DNA of 64,000 nt from Falsihalocynthiibacter arcticus (GTDB lineage: Bacteria > Pseudomonadota > Alphaproteobacteria > Rhodobacterales > Rhodobacteraceae). Below the pieces are notes generated by a model. That model was not told the DNA's origin and ran no database searches. It saw only the letters and a list, made by a program, of their open reading frames with translations. The stretch lies in assembly GCF_000812665.2 (NCBI RefSeq), contig NZ_CP014327.1, positions 3,563,501 through 3,627,500 on the forward strand. Direction: 5' to 3'. A program made the translations under genes and the position numbers. Positions 47,634 through 57,924 of the stretch are shown here, in pieces. Positions within the stretch are counted from its first letter, which is position 1. Every line of letters starts with the position of its first letter.

Positions 47634-48206
47634 TCAAAGGCGAACCAAGCTGTCTGCGATCTCTTGTGCGATTGCCGTTGCGTCGACGCCATCTCGTTCT
47701 GCGGACACCCGCAACCCCAAAAGGTCCGACTGATACCGGCGGGCGAGCACTTTGGGATCATGCCCGCTATCAATGTCTCCAGCGGATTGTGCTTGTTGAA
47801 ACAACTCTGCAAACTGCCCTTCCATCCTCAAAAGATGCAGGTTTGCTTTGCCCGCCAACGGGTGGTTGTGCGCGTGAAGCTCGAGGAGGGTCTTGGACAG
47901 CATGCAAGCCTTGGCGGGGGCATCGTTGTTGCCGATCACCATTTCAGGGAATCGCTGGAGTGCTTGGATCGGGCCATATTTCAGGGCCAGTTCCTTCAAC
48001 CGTTCGGCACCATCCAATGCGTATTTGTCCATCGCGAGTTCGAACAAGGCATCCTTTGAACCGAATGCGGCGTAAAAACTGCCCGGCTTTATCTGCAAGG
48101 CATCCTCGAGATCTTTCAAAGATGTTCCGGCCCAACCACGACGCCAGAACAGGTCGCGCGCGCGGTCGATCAGTTCGTTGCGGTCATAGTTCGGTTTACG
48201 AGACAT
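47634..48206 (-). CDS. TetR-family repressor (190 aa)
   Basis: N-terminal helix-turn-helix (ARDLFWRRGWAGTSLKDLED, then ALQIKPGSFYAAFGSKDALF) and a ligand domain. I start at MSRKPNY (48206). The gene is divergent from an AhpD-like gene, and a perfect palindrome in the 100-bp gap is a likely operator. Such pairs usually respond to electrophiles or oxidative compounds; that is inference. Confidence 0.88.
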   Translation of the reverse strand: MSRKPNYDRNELIDRARDLFWRRGWAGTSLKDLEDALQIKPGSFYAAFGSKDALFELAMDKYALDGAERLKELALKYGPIQALQRFPEMVIGNNDAPAKACMLSKTLLELHAHNHPLAGKANLHLLRMEGQFAELFQQAQSAGDIDSGHDPKVLARRYQSDLLGLRVSAERDGVDATAIAQEIADSLVRL

Positions 48207-48246
48207 TGGATCACCAATTGTTGAATTGATCGCCCAGATATATACT

Positions 48247-48260
48247 TGAGTGATCACTCA
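48247..48260. promoter_or_regulatory. Palindromic operator between tetR and ahpD-like genes
   Basis: TGAGTGATCACTCA is a perfect 14-bp palindrome in the divergent promoter region, the usual type of TetR-family site. Confidence 0.7.
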
Positions 48261-48308
48261 GGAAAGCCTAAATGGCAGGGAATTCCAATTTAACAAAGGC
48301 TCCGCACA

Positions 48309-48875
48309 ATGAACTTCCCGTCCCACGACCTCAGCACCGCCCCCGAAGCATCCAAGCCGCTATTGGAACAATCGCAAAAAGCCTTTGGCCGTTTACCTGG
48401 TCTGCATAAAGTTCTGGCAGAAAGCCCACAGGCTTATGAGGGATATCAACTCCTTCATAAGCTGTTCACGGAAACAGATTTTGATGCGGACGAACTGACA
48501 GTTGTCTGGCAGTCGATTAATGTGGAACATGCGTGCCATTATTGCGTGCCTGCCCATACAGGTATCGCAAAAATGATGAAGGTATCTGACGACATCTCCG
48601 ATGCCCTGCGCAACGAGACCCCATTGCCAACAGCCAAACTCGAGGCCCTTCGTACGTTCACTGTGCAAATGGTACGCGAGCGCGGAAATGTGTCTGCGGA
48701 GCAGATGAATGCATTTTTTGCTGCAGGCTATACGCACCGCGCGATTTTGGATGTGATCCTCGGTCTCGCGCAAAAAACAATGTCGAACTACATCAACCAC
48801 GTTGCTGAAACGCCTGTTGATGAAGTGTTCCAGCCATTGGCATGGCAACGGAGCGAAACTCCACTCAAAGTGTGA
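48309..48875 (+). CDS. Carboxymuconolactone decarboxylase/AhpD-like protein (188 aa)
   Basis: All-helical AhpD-like fold. The redox motif CHYCVPAHT carries CxxC with the downstream His, the arrangement of peroxidase-type members. Conserved context is VWQSINVEHACHYC. Probably reduces peroxides or helps handle reactive compounds under control of the divergent TetR gene. A strong terminator follows. Substrate is not predictable. Confidence 0.85.
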   Translation: MNFPSHDLSTAPEASKPLLEQSQKAFGRLPGLHKVLAESPQAYEGYQLLHKLFTETDFDADELTVVWQSINVEHACHYCVPAHTGIAKMMKVSDDISDALRNETPLPTAKLEALRTFTVQMVRERGNVSAEQMNAFFAAGYTHRAILDVILGLAQKTMSNYINHVAETPVDEVFQPLAWQRSETPLKV

Positions 48876-48880
48876 GTTTA

Positions 48881-48918
48881 AAAAAGGCGCGCGTGGATGA
48901 ATGCATCGCGCGCCTTTT
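48881..48918. terminator. Intrinsic terminator after the AhpD-like gene
   Basis: AAAAAGGCGCGCG pairs with CGCGCGCCTTTT, a GC-rich stem ending in a T run, six bases past the stop. Confidence 0.85.
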
Positions 48919-49126
48919 GCACGTTGTGATAGTGGAAGCGAACTCTGGTTACGCCAGAAACGAGCTCATTTCGCACTCACCAAAAATTAACGCAAATTAT
49001 TGGAGGTAGGCCCGCAGGTTTCGCGATGAACCCCGCGCAGGCGCGCCTCCTGCCGATAAAGCGTGGCCGGAAAACATCTCAGTTTTGCGCCATGAACTTC
49101 AAAAGAAAATAGGAAAAGTAGCCGAT

Positions 49127-49585
49127 ATGTTGACACATATAAAACTTAGAAATCTGATTATCGCCGGACTGGTGGGAGAAATTGCGTTTGAAGCTTACGC
49201 TTGGCTCATCTCGCCGTTGCTTTTTGATGTCGCGCTTGCACCAGCGAACTTGGTTGTCGCCTTAACTAAAATGATTTTTGGTTTTAGCCTGCCCTACTGG
49301 GCTGCTTTTGTCGTCCACTTTTCGATTGGCGTCGTCGGATTTTCAGGCAGCGTATTGCTCACTCACTTGGTGACTCGAACCAATATTATTCTCTCGGGTG
49401 CCATAGCTGGTTTTATTCTATGGTTTGTAGCTCAAGGCCTTCTTGCACCGCTGATCGGTCGCACATTTATGATGGGTTTTGGCGCTTACTCGCAGTCCTC
49501 CTTCATCGGGCATGTCGGCATGGCCATTCTGATGGGGCATGTGTTGCTTAAGTTGGAAGCCAAGAAAGCTCCCTTGGCGGCTTAA
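49127..49585 (+). CDS. Four-TM membrane protein, unknown (152 aa)
   Basis: Start at ATG 49127; the longer frame begins with TTG and adds a non-membrane stretch. Four hydrophobic segments are visible (LIIAGLVGEIAFEAYAWL, YWAAFVVHFSIGVVGF, IILSGAIAGFILWFVAQGLL, GHVGMAILMGHVLL). It resembles small membrane proteins often labelled hypothetical in Rhodobacteraceae. No catalytic motif. Stands alone between the AhpD-like gene and a LysR gene. Confidence 0.65.
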   Translation: MLTHIKLRNLIIAGLVGEIAFEAYAWLISPLLFDVALAPANLVVALTKMIFGFSLPYWAAFVVHFSIGVVGFSGSVLLTHLVTRTNIILSGAIAGFILWFVAQGLLAPLIGRTFMMGFGAYSQSSFIGHVGMAILMGHVLLKLEAKKAPLAA

Positions 49586-49711
49586 GGACTACAAAAAACA
49601 CTCTAACAATACAGAGAGCAATCATTGCTTTGCGCGGTTCACCCGATCTTGTGAATCGCGCAATCATGCTTGGCGACACCGAATCACGCCCGATTTTTTT
49701 AGTTAATAGCG

Positions 49712-50602
49712 TTACCCCAATGCCTCTGCTGCACCTCTGATAAGATCACTTAAAGCAGCGACACGTGCAAAGTTGGTGCGCCCTCGACGGGATATAAGCC
49801 ACAGGTCGTGATGGCGTGGTTTCGGCAGGTGAATGATCGCTAAATCTTGATTTCCGGCAAAGGCATCTATGCCGGATTTAGGCAAAATCGTGTAGCCAAT
49901 CCCCTGCGCGACCGGAATGGGGATTTGGCCGATTTGGTTGACGAACGTCCGAATATTCAAGCGGTCAGCGCCTTTGTAGTCCTTTGGAAAATTCAACGAA
50001 AAGAGATCGTCCGCATAGGCGTACCCGTCCGGATGCGCGACAAAACCAAGCTCGTTCAGATGGTGCAGATCAAGGTCTTGTCCTGCACAAGATCGAGGAA
50101 CAACCAGACACAACTCTTCTCGGCCGATTTTGACTGCGTCCAATCTGGGATGGTCGATCCGATCCGCGATAATCCCCAAATCAAGACCCCCACTCAGAAC
50201 GGCCGTCACGACGCTGGTATGTGGTGCGGCATTCAGACGAATGACAAGCTCGGGCGCGTGATGCATGCGCTCCAGAAGATGCGGATAAAGCCACATGGCG
50301 AAGCTGCCGGAACAGCCGATGCCGATATCGCCGACGTCTGGATCATCGATCTGGATGGTTTCTTGCAGGTCGCGCTCTTGTATGCGCCGCGCGGTGCCGA
50401 CGGCCAGCACCGCCTCACCTGTGGGGGTGAGCGTAAAGGACTTTCCGTCCATGGAGATCAGCGGTTTTCCAACCTGAGACTCAAGCTTACGCAAATGCTG
50501 CGATACGCCCGGTTGGGTCATTCCCAGCAATTCAGCTGTTCGCGTAAAATGGCCGACCTCGCAGAGTGTCGTGAAAGTGTCCAACCATGTGGCGTTCAGC
50601 AT
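49712..50602 (-). CDS. LysR-family transcriptional regulator (296 aa)
   Basis: N-terminal winged helix (EVGHFTRTAELLGMTQPGVS, then QHLRKLE) and a periplasmic-binding-type effector domain; length is normal. Divergent from a VOC-family gene. A perfect inverted repeat in the gap is the likely binding site, so it probably controls that gene and itself. Effector unknown. Confidence 0.92.
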   Translation of the reverse strand: MLNATWLDTFTTLCEVGHFTRTAELLGMTQPGVSQHLRKLESQVGKPLISMDGKSFTLTPTGEAVLAVGTARRIQERDLQETIQIDDPDVGDIGIGCSGSFAMWLYPHLLERMHHAPELVIRLNAAPHTSVVTAVLSGGLDLGIIADRIDHPRLDAVKIGREELCLVVPRSCAGQDLDLHHLNELGFVAHPDGYAYADDLFSLNFPKDYKGADRLNIRTFVNQIGQIPIPVAQGIGYTILPKSGIDAFAGNQDLAIIHLPKPRHHDLWLISRRGRTNFARVAALSDLIRGAAEALG

Positions 50603-50613
50603 GAGTAACTCAT

Positions 50614-50646
50614 AAAATTATCAAAATCATGCATAATGATAATTTT
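50614..50646. promoter_or_regulatory. Likely LysR binding site
   Basis: AAAATTATCA (50614-50623) and TGATAATTTT (50637-50646) are a perfect 10-bp inverted repeat with 13-base spacing, centred in the divergent promoter region. Confidence 0.7.
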
Positions 50647-50700
50647 TAATATCAGCGCAGTCCATCTATATCTTCCTCAACAACCCTGAAAGGAAATATT

Positions 50701-51198
50701 ATGATACCCACACCGCGCACATTCTCTCACATCGGCCTCTCTGTTCCGGATCTGGACAAGGCAATCAAATTCTACGGTGAGGTTCTGGGGTTCTATGTTA
50801 TCATGGAGCCGACTGAAATCGTCGAAGACGACAGTGACATTGGCCAGATGTGCAAGGACGTTTTCGGGACTGGCTGGAAGCGGATGCGCATCGCACACCT
50901 TGCAACCGCTGACCGGATCGGGTTCGAACTTTTCGAATTCGAAGGTCACGAAGCACCAGAGGACAATCTTAAATTCAAACAGCATGGCATGTTTCACTTT
51001 GCCATTCAGGACCCCAACCTTGAGGATCTACTTGAGAAGATCGTAGCTGCTGGCGGTAAACAACGCATGCCAGTTCGCGAGTATTTCCCGAATGAGAAGC
51101 CATATCGCATGGTCTATGTCGAAGATCCGTTCGGGATCGTGTTCGAGCTCTATAGCCACAGTTACGAGTTGACATACTCAAATGGGGCGTATTCCTAA
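50701..51198 (+). CDS. VOC-family (glyoxalase/dioxygenase-fold) protein (165 aa)
   Basis: Paired beta-alpha-beta units of the vicinal oxygen chelate fold: SHIGLSVPDLDKAIKFYGEV at the start with its metal His, GMFHFAIQDPNLEDLLEKI in the middle and VEDPFGIVFELYS at the end (metal Glu). Lyases, isomerases or dioxygenases share this fold. AGGAAATATT precedes the ATG. Divergently paired with the LysR gene. Substrate unknown. Confidence 0.85.
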   Translation: MIPTPRTFSHIGLSVPDLDKAIKFYGEVLGFYVIMEPTEIVEDDSDIGQMCKDVFGTGWKRMRIAHLATADRIGFELFEFEGHEAPEDNLKFKQHGMFHFAIQDPNLEDLLEKIVAAGGKQRMPVREYFPNEKPYRMVYVEDPFGIVFELYSHSYELTYSNGAYS

Positions 51199-51229
51199 GC
51201 CTACTGCCGACACGCACTTTGCTGCTGTG

Positions 51230-51467
51230 TGTCGGCTCTTTGGGCTCAAGCCGGACCTTTCCTGCGCATCACATCCAAGTCCACGGCATCACCAATAACG
51301 CCGAAATCATCTTCATTCGCGCATTAAGACGTGCGCCGTTGCTAAAGTTCTTTGAATGCCTTGATCCTTGCCTCGTCGGAATTGAAGCATGTCTCAATGA
51401 AACGCTATTTGGCACATTAGGTGACGCCCGCAAAACACTTGAGGAATGGCAGGAGGACCACAACTGA
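51230..51467 (+). pseudogene. Chimeric IS110/IS3 remnant
   Basis: IQVHGITNNAEIIFIRAL followed by PCLVGIEAC is the N-terminal part of an IS110 transposase. It runs directly into NETLFGTLGDARKTLEEWQE, a C-terminal IS3 OrfB motif. Two unrelated IS pieces are fused, giving an 82-aa ORF with no likely function. Confidence 0.6.
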
Positions 51468-51542
51468 CACAGCCGCGTCACCTTTTCCCATAGCAAACAT
51501 CAATGGCATCCCTATTGTCGCTGTGGAAACAGGAAAGACTGA

Positions 51543-52228
51543 ATGGTAGACACCGCAACTTTTTCTCCCCCCGGAAAAGACCTAACTGCTGTGGCGGAAT
51601 GGGTCGCGATGTATTGCGTGACCGCATAATAAAGGGGCAGCTAACATCAGGCGAACGTATTGTTGAACGCAAGTTCTCGACCGAGCTAGCAGTTTCCCGC
51701 ACGCCAATCCGCGAAGCCCTAAAGTTACTCCATGCTGATAGGTTGATTGATATTTCTCGCAATAAAGGGGCGCAGGTAACGGAATATACATCGCAACAGG
51801 CCCTTGATTTATTCGACGTGATCGCTTCGCTAGAAAGCCTAGCTGCAGAGAGGAATACGGCGACGATTTCAAACGAGAACCTTGATATACTTGAGGATCT
51901 GCACGCGCAAATGCTGTTGTTTAAACGGTTAGGTAATGCCGAGGATTATTTTGAAGCCAATTCAGGGATCCATGACGCAATTCTTCAGATGTGCGGCAAT
52001 CCGATCTTGAGAGACGCGCATACCAAACTGATGGCTCGAGCGCGTCGGGGCCGTTCCATGGTGTTTATTGATCCTGTTAGGTGAGACGAAGCAGACGAGG
52101 AACACGAGCAATTGATGACTTTCTTTCGGTCTCGTGGCGGCGACGGCGCTCGTCGGATTTGGCGCGCTTACCTTCAAAATACAGGCCGAACAGATGCCGA
52201 GGTTCTGAAGCAGGCTGAAATCGATTGA
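51543..52228 (+). pseudogene. GntR/FCD-family regulator, frameshift and nonsense
   Basis: ATG 51543 opens MVDTATFSPPGKDLTAVAE, which shifts frame near 51597 into MGRDVLRDRI and the winged-helix TELAVSRTPIREALKLL. The effector domain follows (VIASLESLAAERN, NSGIHDAILQMCGNP). A TGA at 52082-52084 interrupts it, probably from TGG. The same frame resumes DEADEEHEQLMTFFRSRGG and ends at 52228. Two lesions make this a pseudogene. It may once have controlled the dehydrogenase gene at 52995. Confidence 0.75.
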
Positions 52229-52994
52229 TAGACTAGAACGCGCCCTGAAAGTCTTCACTTCGATTTTCGCCCTCCCCCAATATCCCTCCCGTCGACACGG
52301 TTGATCACGCTTCCGGGAGGGATCGACAGCCACGTCCACATCGCCCAGGTGCGATCGATATAACTTCGAGAGCCCAAAGGAAAGTGCGACGGGTAACCAT
52401 GTTCTCTTATTATACAAATTCTCATCATTCCTCGATGAAAACCGAACGTACTAGGAGTGACTTCAACGGAACTAAGACAAATGACATTTACCTTGATTTT
52501 GATCGAACCTCCGTTCACTTGAAGTCATCCAACGAAATTTGCGCGGAACGGCTCGCCGATGTGCACTCAGAGCCATTTTTACTGGTTTGAATACAAAGAT
52601 CCGAACATTCGGCCGAAACTTTCTAGTTTATGGGGAAATGCTCCGATTTGGGTTAGGCGTTTTTGGCGCATTTGAGGCATTGATCTATGCTTTATTGCCA
52701 TGCCTCCGCGGAGCGTCGAGTTGGTCGCCACTATCAATATTATCAAGGCACATCTATATCCAATTCGTTGCACATATTATCGATCATGCTAATAAAAGAC
52801 CCTTCGAGTAACCTCTGCTTTTTCACCCACTTGGCGTTCACAAGCGCTGGAAGGTTTTGGGCACTGTCGATCCAACCCAAGCGCAAAATATCAACATCCA
52901 CTTGGAAAACAGACGGCAACCTGCGATATCGGATTTTTCTAACGTGCTTCGTTAACTCTTGAGCACACCAAAAAGCTTCTGAAAGGATACTCAT
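52229..52994. other. Gap between the GntR pseudogene and a dehydrogenase gene
   Basis: No ORF with support on either strand. The last 20 bases carry AGGA for the following gene. No repeat or RNA was recognised. Confidence 0.4.
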
Positions 52995-53882
52995 ATGAGC
53001 AAACCATCAATTGGATTTATCGGACTTGGCCTCATGGGCGGCGCAATGGTTGGACGCCTGCAGGACCAAGGGTATGCACTGACCATTTTGGGAAATACCG
53101 ACCGCACCTATTTGGACGCGGCAATCGCACGTGGCGCAACCGAGGCTGCCAACGCCAAAGAAGTCGCACAGGCGAGCGATATTGTCATGCTTTGCATGGG
53201 CACGTCCGATCACGTCGAGGGACGCATGCGCGGCGCAGAGGGCGTCATTGCGGGCCTGCGCAAAGGGGCCACCGTCATTGATTTTGGCACCTCCCTCCCT
53301 GCCAGCAGTCGCACCCTCGCAGAAGAAGTCGCAAACGCGGGCGGGCATTTTCTGGACGCGCCGTTGGGACGTACACCGAACCACGCAAAAGACGGCCTGT
53401 TGAATATCATGGCATCAGGTGACAAAGCCGCGTTTGATGCGGTTGAACCTGTTCTTAAGGATTTAGGGGAAAATGTCTTCCATCTCGGCGCTGTGGGTTC
53501 TGGCCACACGATCAAGTTGATCAACAACTTCTTTGGTATGACCGTTGCAAATGCAATGTCCGAAGCCTTTGCAATGGCAGATGTTGCCGGTGTAGATCGC
53601 GCCCAACTATATGACGTTATGTCCGCGGGCCCATTGCATTCAGGTATGATGGATTTTGTTAAATCCTATGGTGTAGATAATGATCCCACCCAATTGGCTT
53701 TCACGATTAAAAACGCCGCAAAAGACGTGGGTTACTATGCACGTATGGCGGAGGATGCAAAACTGGACAGTATCATGGTCAAAGGTCCGTTAGAGGCCTT
53801 AAACACGGCACGTGATAACGGCCAAGCTGATGAAATGGTCAGCCAGATGGTCGACTTTTACGTCCGTCGTTTCAAAGGTTAA
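52995..53882 (+). CDS. 3-hydroxyisobutyrate-dehydrogenase-family oxidoreductase (295 aa)
   Basis: NAD(P)-dependent beta-hydroxyacid dehydrogenase. The Rossmann motif is GFIGLGLMGGAMVGRL (residues 6-21), the substrate loop is DAPLGRTPNHAKDG, and the catalytic Lys is in GHTIKLINNF. Family members oxidise 3-hydroxyisobutyrate, tartronate semialdehyde or similar. The substrate loop has LGRTPNHA where many members have VSGG, so the substrate may differ. AGGA precedes the ATG by eight bases. The regulator upstream is dead. Confidence 0.88.
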   Translation: MSKPSIGFIGLGLMGGAMVGRLQDQGYALTILGNTDRTYLDAAIARGATEAANAKEVAQASDIVMLCMGTSDHVEGRMRGAEGVIAGLRKGATVIDFGTSLPASSRTLAEEVANAGGHFLDAPLGRTPNHAKDGLLNIMASGDKAAFDAVEPVLKDLGENVFHLGAVGSGHTIKLINNFFGMTVANAMSEAFAMADVAGVDRAQLYDVMSAGPLHSGMMDFVKSYGVDNDPTQLAFTIKNAAKDVGYYARMAEDAKLDSIMVKGPLEALNTARDNGQADEMVSQMVDFYVRRFKG

Positions 53883-54237
53883 TCCACAGACATCGCCAGA
53901 AAACATGCCACGCAACGGGATCATTCCGATGTGTGGCTTTTCGGCTAAAATTAACCTACGGCAGTGGCAGACGGGCTACCGTGAAGGGAAACGAGCGTCT
54001 TTTAGAGCGATGCTCACAACGCACAGTTCACCTTGCTTCGTCTGGCACTAAGATAATGGTGTCGCTTGTACTGATCAAATAGCCGCCCCAATCGTCATTT
54101 CAAGCGGAAATCCACCTTGGCAAGGCTCGGACCCAGTTCAGACGAGCCGATCCACTTTTATTCTCTTGATGCACTTCTATACGGGGCATAGTCAGTAATG
54201 GTCGCTCTATTTAGGAAATTCAAATGAGGTATTTTCA

Positions 54238-55644
54238 GTGAATATATCAAAACTCAACTTCGCGGCGGTTGTGACAGCCGCTGCCCTCCTTGCGCCTGTG
54301 GCCTACGCTCAGGACGTCACGCCAGCAGAAGCGCGTGAAATCGCCAAGGATGCCTATATCTACGGCTACCCCGTGGTCGACAGTTACCGCGTCCAATATG
54401 CCTTCTTCGCGGACAAGAACGATCCAGCCTTTAAGGCTCCTTGGAACGAACTCAAAAACATCTCGCGCGTCTATACTCCAGCCGACACGACGATCCAAAC
54501 ACCAAACTCAGATACGCCCTATTCTTACGTCGGTATGGACTTGCGCACCGAGCCACTGGTTTTCACCGTGCCCGCGATGGAAAAGGACCGTTATTTCAGC
54601 GTTCAGATGATTGATGCCTATACCTTCAATTTCGATTACATCGGCAGCCGCGCTACAGGTAACGATGGAGGCGTGTTCGTGGTTGCGGGACCTAACTGGA
54701 AGGGCGAAATGCCCGAAGGTGTAGATAAGGTTTTTCACTCCGAAACAGAATTTGGAATGGCGCAATATCGGACACAGTTGATTGATCCCGCCGATATCGA
54801 CAATGTGATCAAAATCCAGTCAGAATATAAGGTCGAACCCCTTTCGACGTTTCTTGGCCAACCTGCCCCCACCGCGGCACCGGTCATAGATTTCATCAAG
54901 CCGCTGACGAAGGCCGAAGAAGAGACCTCGCTGGCGTTCTTTGACATTTTGAACTTCAACTTGAACTACGCCCCAACCGTCCCTTCGGAAGTCGAACTGA
55001 TGGCGCGCTTCGCCAAGATTGGTGTCGGCCCCGGACAGAAATTCGATGCAGATTCCCTCTCGCCTGAGACAAAAACGGCAATCCAAAACGGTATGGCCGA
55101 CGGCATGGCTGAATTCGTAGAATTCAATAAGCAAAAGATCGATACAGGAGAAGTGACATCCGGCGATCTCTTCGGGACCCGCGCGTTTTTGAAGAACAAC
55201 TATCTGTATCGCATGGCCGCCGCTATTCTGGGCATCTACGGGAATACGAAACAGGAAGCAATGTATCCGGTCTATAGCGTCGACAGCAAAGGTGAGAAAT
55301 TAGATGGAGCAAACCGCTATACGGTGCATTTTCCAGCGGGCCAGCTTCCTCCAGTAAACTCATTCTGGTCTCTGACTATGTATGACCTCCCCGCAAGCTT
55401 GCTCGTGGATAATCCGATCAACCGCTACCTTCTGAACTCACCGATGCTACCGCAATTCGTCAAAGATGCCGACGGTGGCATAACATTCTACATTCAGAAC
55501 GAGTCGCCAGGGAAAGACAAGGAAGCGAATTGGCTGCCCGCGCCAAAAGGTCCCTTCTGGTCCATCCTGCGCCTTTACTGGCCCAAGGAGGACGCTTTGA
55601 ATGGCGACTGGAAAGCTCCCGCTGCTGAGCGTGTGACCAACTAA
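54238..55644 (+). CDS. Exported DUF1254/DUF1214 protein (468 aa)
   Basis: GTG start with GAGG upstream. The signal peptide (NFAAVVTAAALLAPVAYA) ends before QDVTP. The DUF1254 half starts AYIYGYPVVDSYRVQYAFF and includes TIQTPNSDTPYSY; the DUF1214 half contains VNSFWSLTMYDLPASLLVDN and the end WSILRLYWPKE. These periplasmic proteins are common in proteobacteria and their function is unsettled. Single-gene unit with a terminator. Confidence 0.9.
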   Translation: MNISKLNFAAVVTAAALLAPVAYAQDVTPAEAREIAKDAYIYGYPVVDSYRVQYAFFADKNDPAFKAPWNELKNISRVYTPADTTIQTPNSDTPYSYVGMDLRTEPLVFTVPAMEKDRYFSVQMIDAYTFNFDYIGSRATGNDGGVFVVAGPNWKGEMPEGVDKVFHSETEFGMAQYRTQLIDPADIDNVIKIQSEYKVEPLSTFLGQPAPTAAPVIDFIKPLTKAEEETSLAFFDILNFNLNYAPTVPSEVELMARFAKIGVGPGQKFDADSLSPETKTAIQNGMADGMAEFVEFNKQKIDTGEVTSGDLFGTRAFLKNNYLYRMAAAILGIYGNTKQEAMYPVYSVDSKGEKLDGANRYTVHFPAGQLPPVNSFWSLTMYDLPASLLVDNPINRYLLNSPMLPQFVKDADGGITFYIQNESPGKDKEANWLPAPKGPFWSILRLYWPKEDALNGDWKAPAAERVTN

Positions 55645-55650
55645 TTTAGG

Positions 55651-55681
55651 ACCGCCCAGAGGAATAACTCCGCTGGGCGGT
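55651..55681 (+). terminator. Hairpin terminator after the DUF1254 gene
   Basis: ACCGCCCAG/CTGGGCGGT, a 9-bp stem with a 13-base loop, seven bases past the stop. The T run is weak. Confidence 0.6.
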
Positions 55682-55949
55682 ATCTGTTAGTTCTTGATTG
55701 CAAGGATTATCCTTGCGATGAACCAAGTGCTGGCGACAAGCTTTATTTCCTCACATCCGCCACCCAGTTAATAAAAATGCTGCACGGTGAACGAATGGTA
55801 GCAGTTGATCTTCCCATGAACAGCAAGTCCGGCACGTTCGTGTCGGTGGAAGTAACGGCGGCAAGCTGATGGGGTGGATGGCGCCCGCTTCAACCGACGG
55901 CGCAATGCGCAACAATGCAGATATCGATATCCGCTTATGAGCGGAACCA

Positions 55950-56215
55950 CCCCATGCAAGTCACCACAATTGGCCTAGATCCATTGAGCAGCAGGAGATT
56001 GCAGCACAATCGCTGAGAGGTTGATCAGGAACGTTTTCAAGTTCGCGGGATCACCGAAAGCGAAGAGGTCCTATTCAAAAGGCCATCGGGACGCGCAGGG
56101 CTATTGCCGTTCGTCTCAAAGTTTAAACCTTGTTTCATTGACATGGCAATCTGTAGAAATGCGCTTCATTGGGGTCGAGAAATAACCGCGTTGCACCAGC
56201 AATCGTTCGGTTGAT
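55950..56215 (+). pseudogene. Degenerate IS110 transposase fragment
   Basis: MQVTTIGLDPLSS, then RFQVRGITESEEVLFKRP and ICRNALHWGREITAL follow the order of the IS110 N-terminal domain (GLDLAK, QVHGI, HHWARELTALGH) with stops and changed residues. The C-terminal half is absent. Confidence 0.6.
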
Positions 56216-56893
56216 CTTGGCCCAATCTCCGCCGCATTCGGCATCTCATGTCCAGACTTTCGGGGGAGTGTAATCAGCCATTTCGTGTATTATTTTCAAG
56301 TGGATGTGATGCCAAACAACGTGGCAACTAAGAGTGGGGGTGAGAGTAACGCCGATGGCTGCCATATTCACTTCGCAAACACCGCCGACTGTAAAGTCCC
56401 TGTTACGCGCCGAACATTTACAGTTTGGTGACAAATCTGTCCTTCGTCGCAATAGCGCCGCGACCAGCATTGGCTAAGAAACCACAGCGTTCAAGGAAGA
56501 GGGAAAGCAGCCCTTCGCGGCGGCTTAGCATACTAACGCTTTACGCCACGGCTCTAATGATACATGTAGTGTGTTCAGTCGGTTGCATAAATTTGTCAGC
56601 TTTTTTTGATAAGTTACCGAGTTCTATTGAGCGCCCATCCGCCTCAAAATCGTAAAATGCAAGCTGGTGTTTACGCGTCCCAAAGTGACCGCGGAAGCAC
56701 ATTAACGACTGACATCGACTGACGGCACATGAAAAGATGCTTTTGGCATCTTTTTGTTGCGCTTTACATCGCCTTTTCTAACGAAAAGGCGGCGAAAATG
56801 CGTGCGTTTGCATCCAAGCGCCAAGCCGAAACAAACCAATTCGGGCCCCTCATTGGGAACCTGAAAACGCTCTGAAAACAGAGTAGAGAGTAA
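56216..56893. other. Gap upstream of proX with a hairpin
   Basis: No gene is supported. An 8-bp stem CGCCTTTT/AAAAGGCG lies at 56770-56791 in the leader region of proX, about 100 bases before its start, and could be a terminator for upstream transcription or a regulatory stem. Confidence 0.45.
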
Positions 56894-57850
<957 letters not shown>

Positions 57851-57875
57851 CCCCCTTCGTTTGAGTAAATTTTCC

Positions 57876-57900
57876 CTCGTCCGGTCAAGTACTGGGCGGG
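57876..57900. promoter_or_regulatory. Intercistronic hairpin between proX and proV
   Basis: CTCGTCCGGT and ACTGGGCGGG pair over 10 positions with G-T wobbles, 5-base loop. It likely protects or attenuates the transcript so that binding protein is in excess. Confidence 0.5.
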
Positions 57901-57924
57901 GTCTTTCTATATCTGAGGAATATC

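Noticed and set aside
37544-52084. In-frame TGA codons read as tryptophan (alternative code)
   Set aside because: Intact genes throughout the window use TGG for Trp and end properly at TGA. The interrupted genes also carry frameshifts or a TAG, so decay is simpler.
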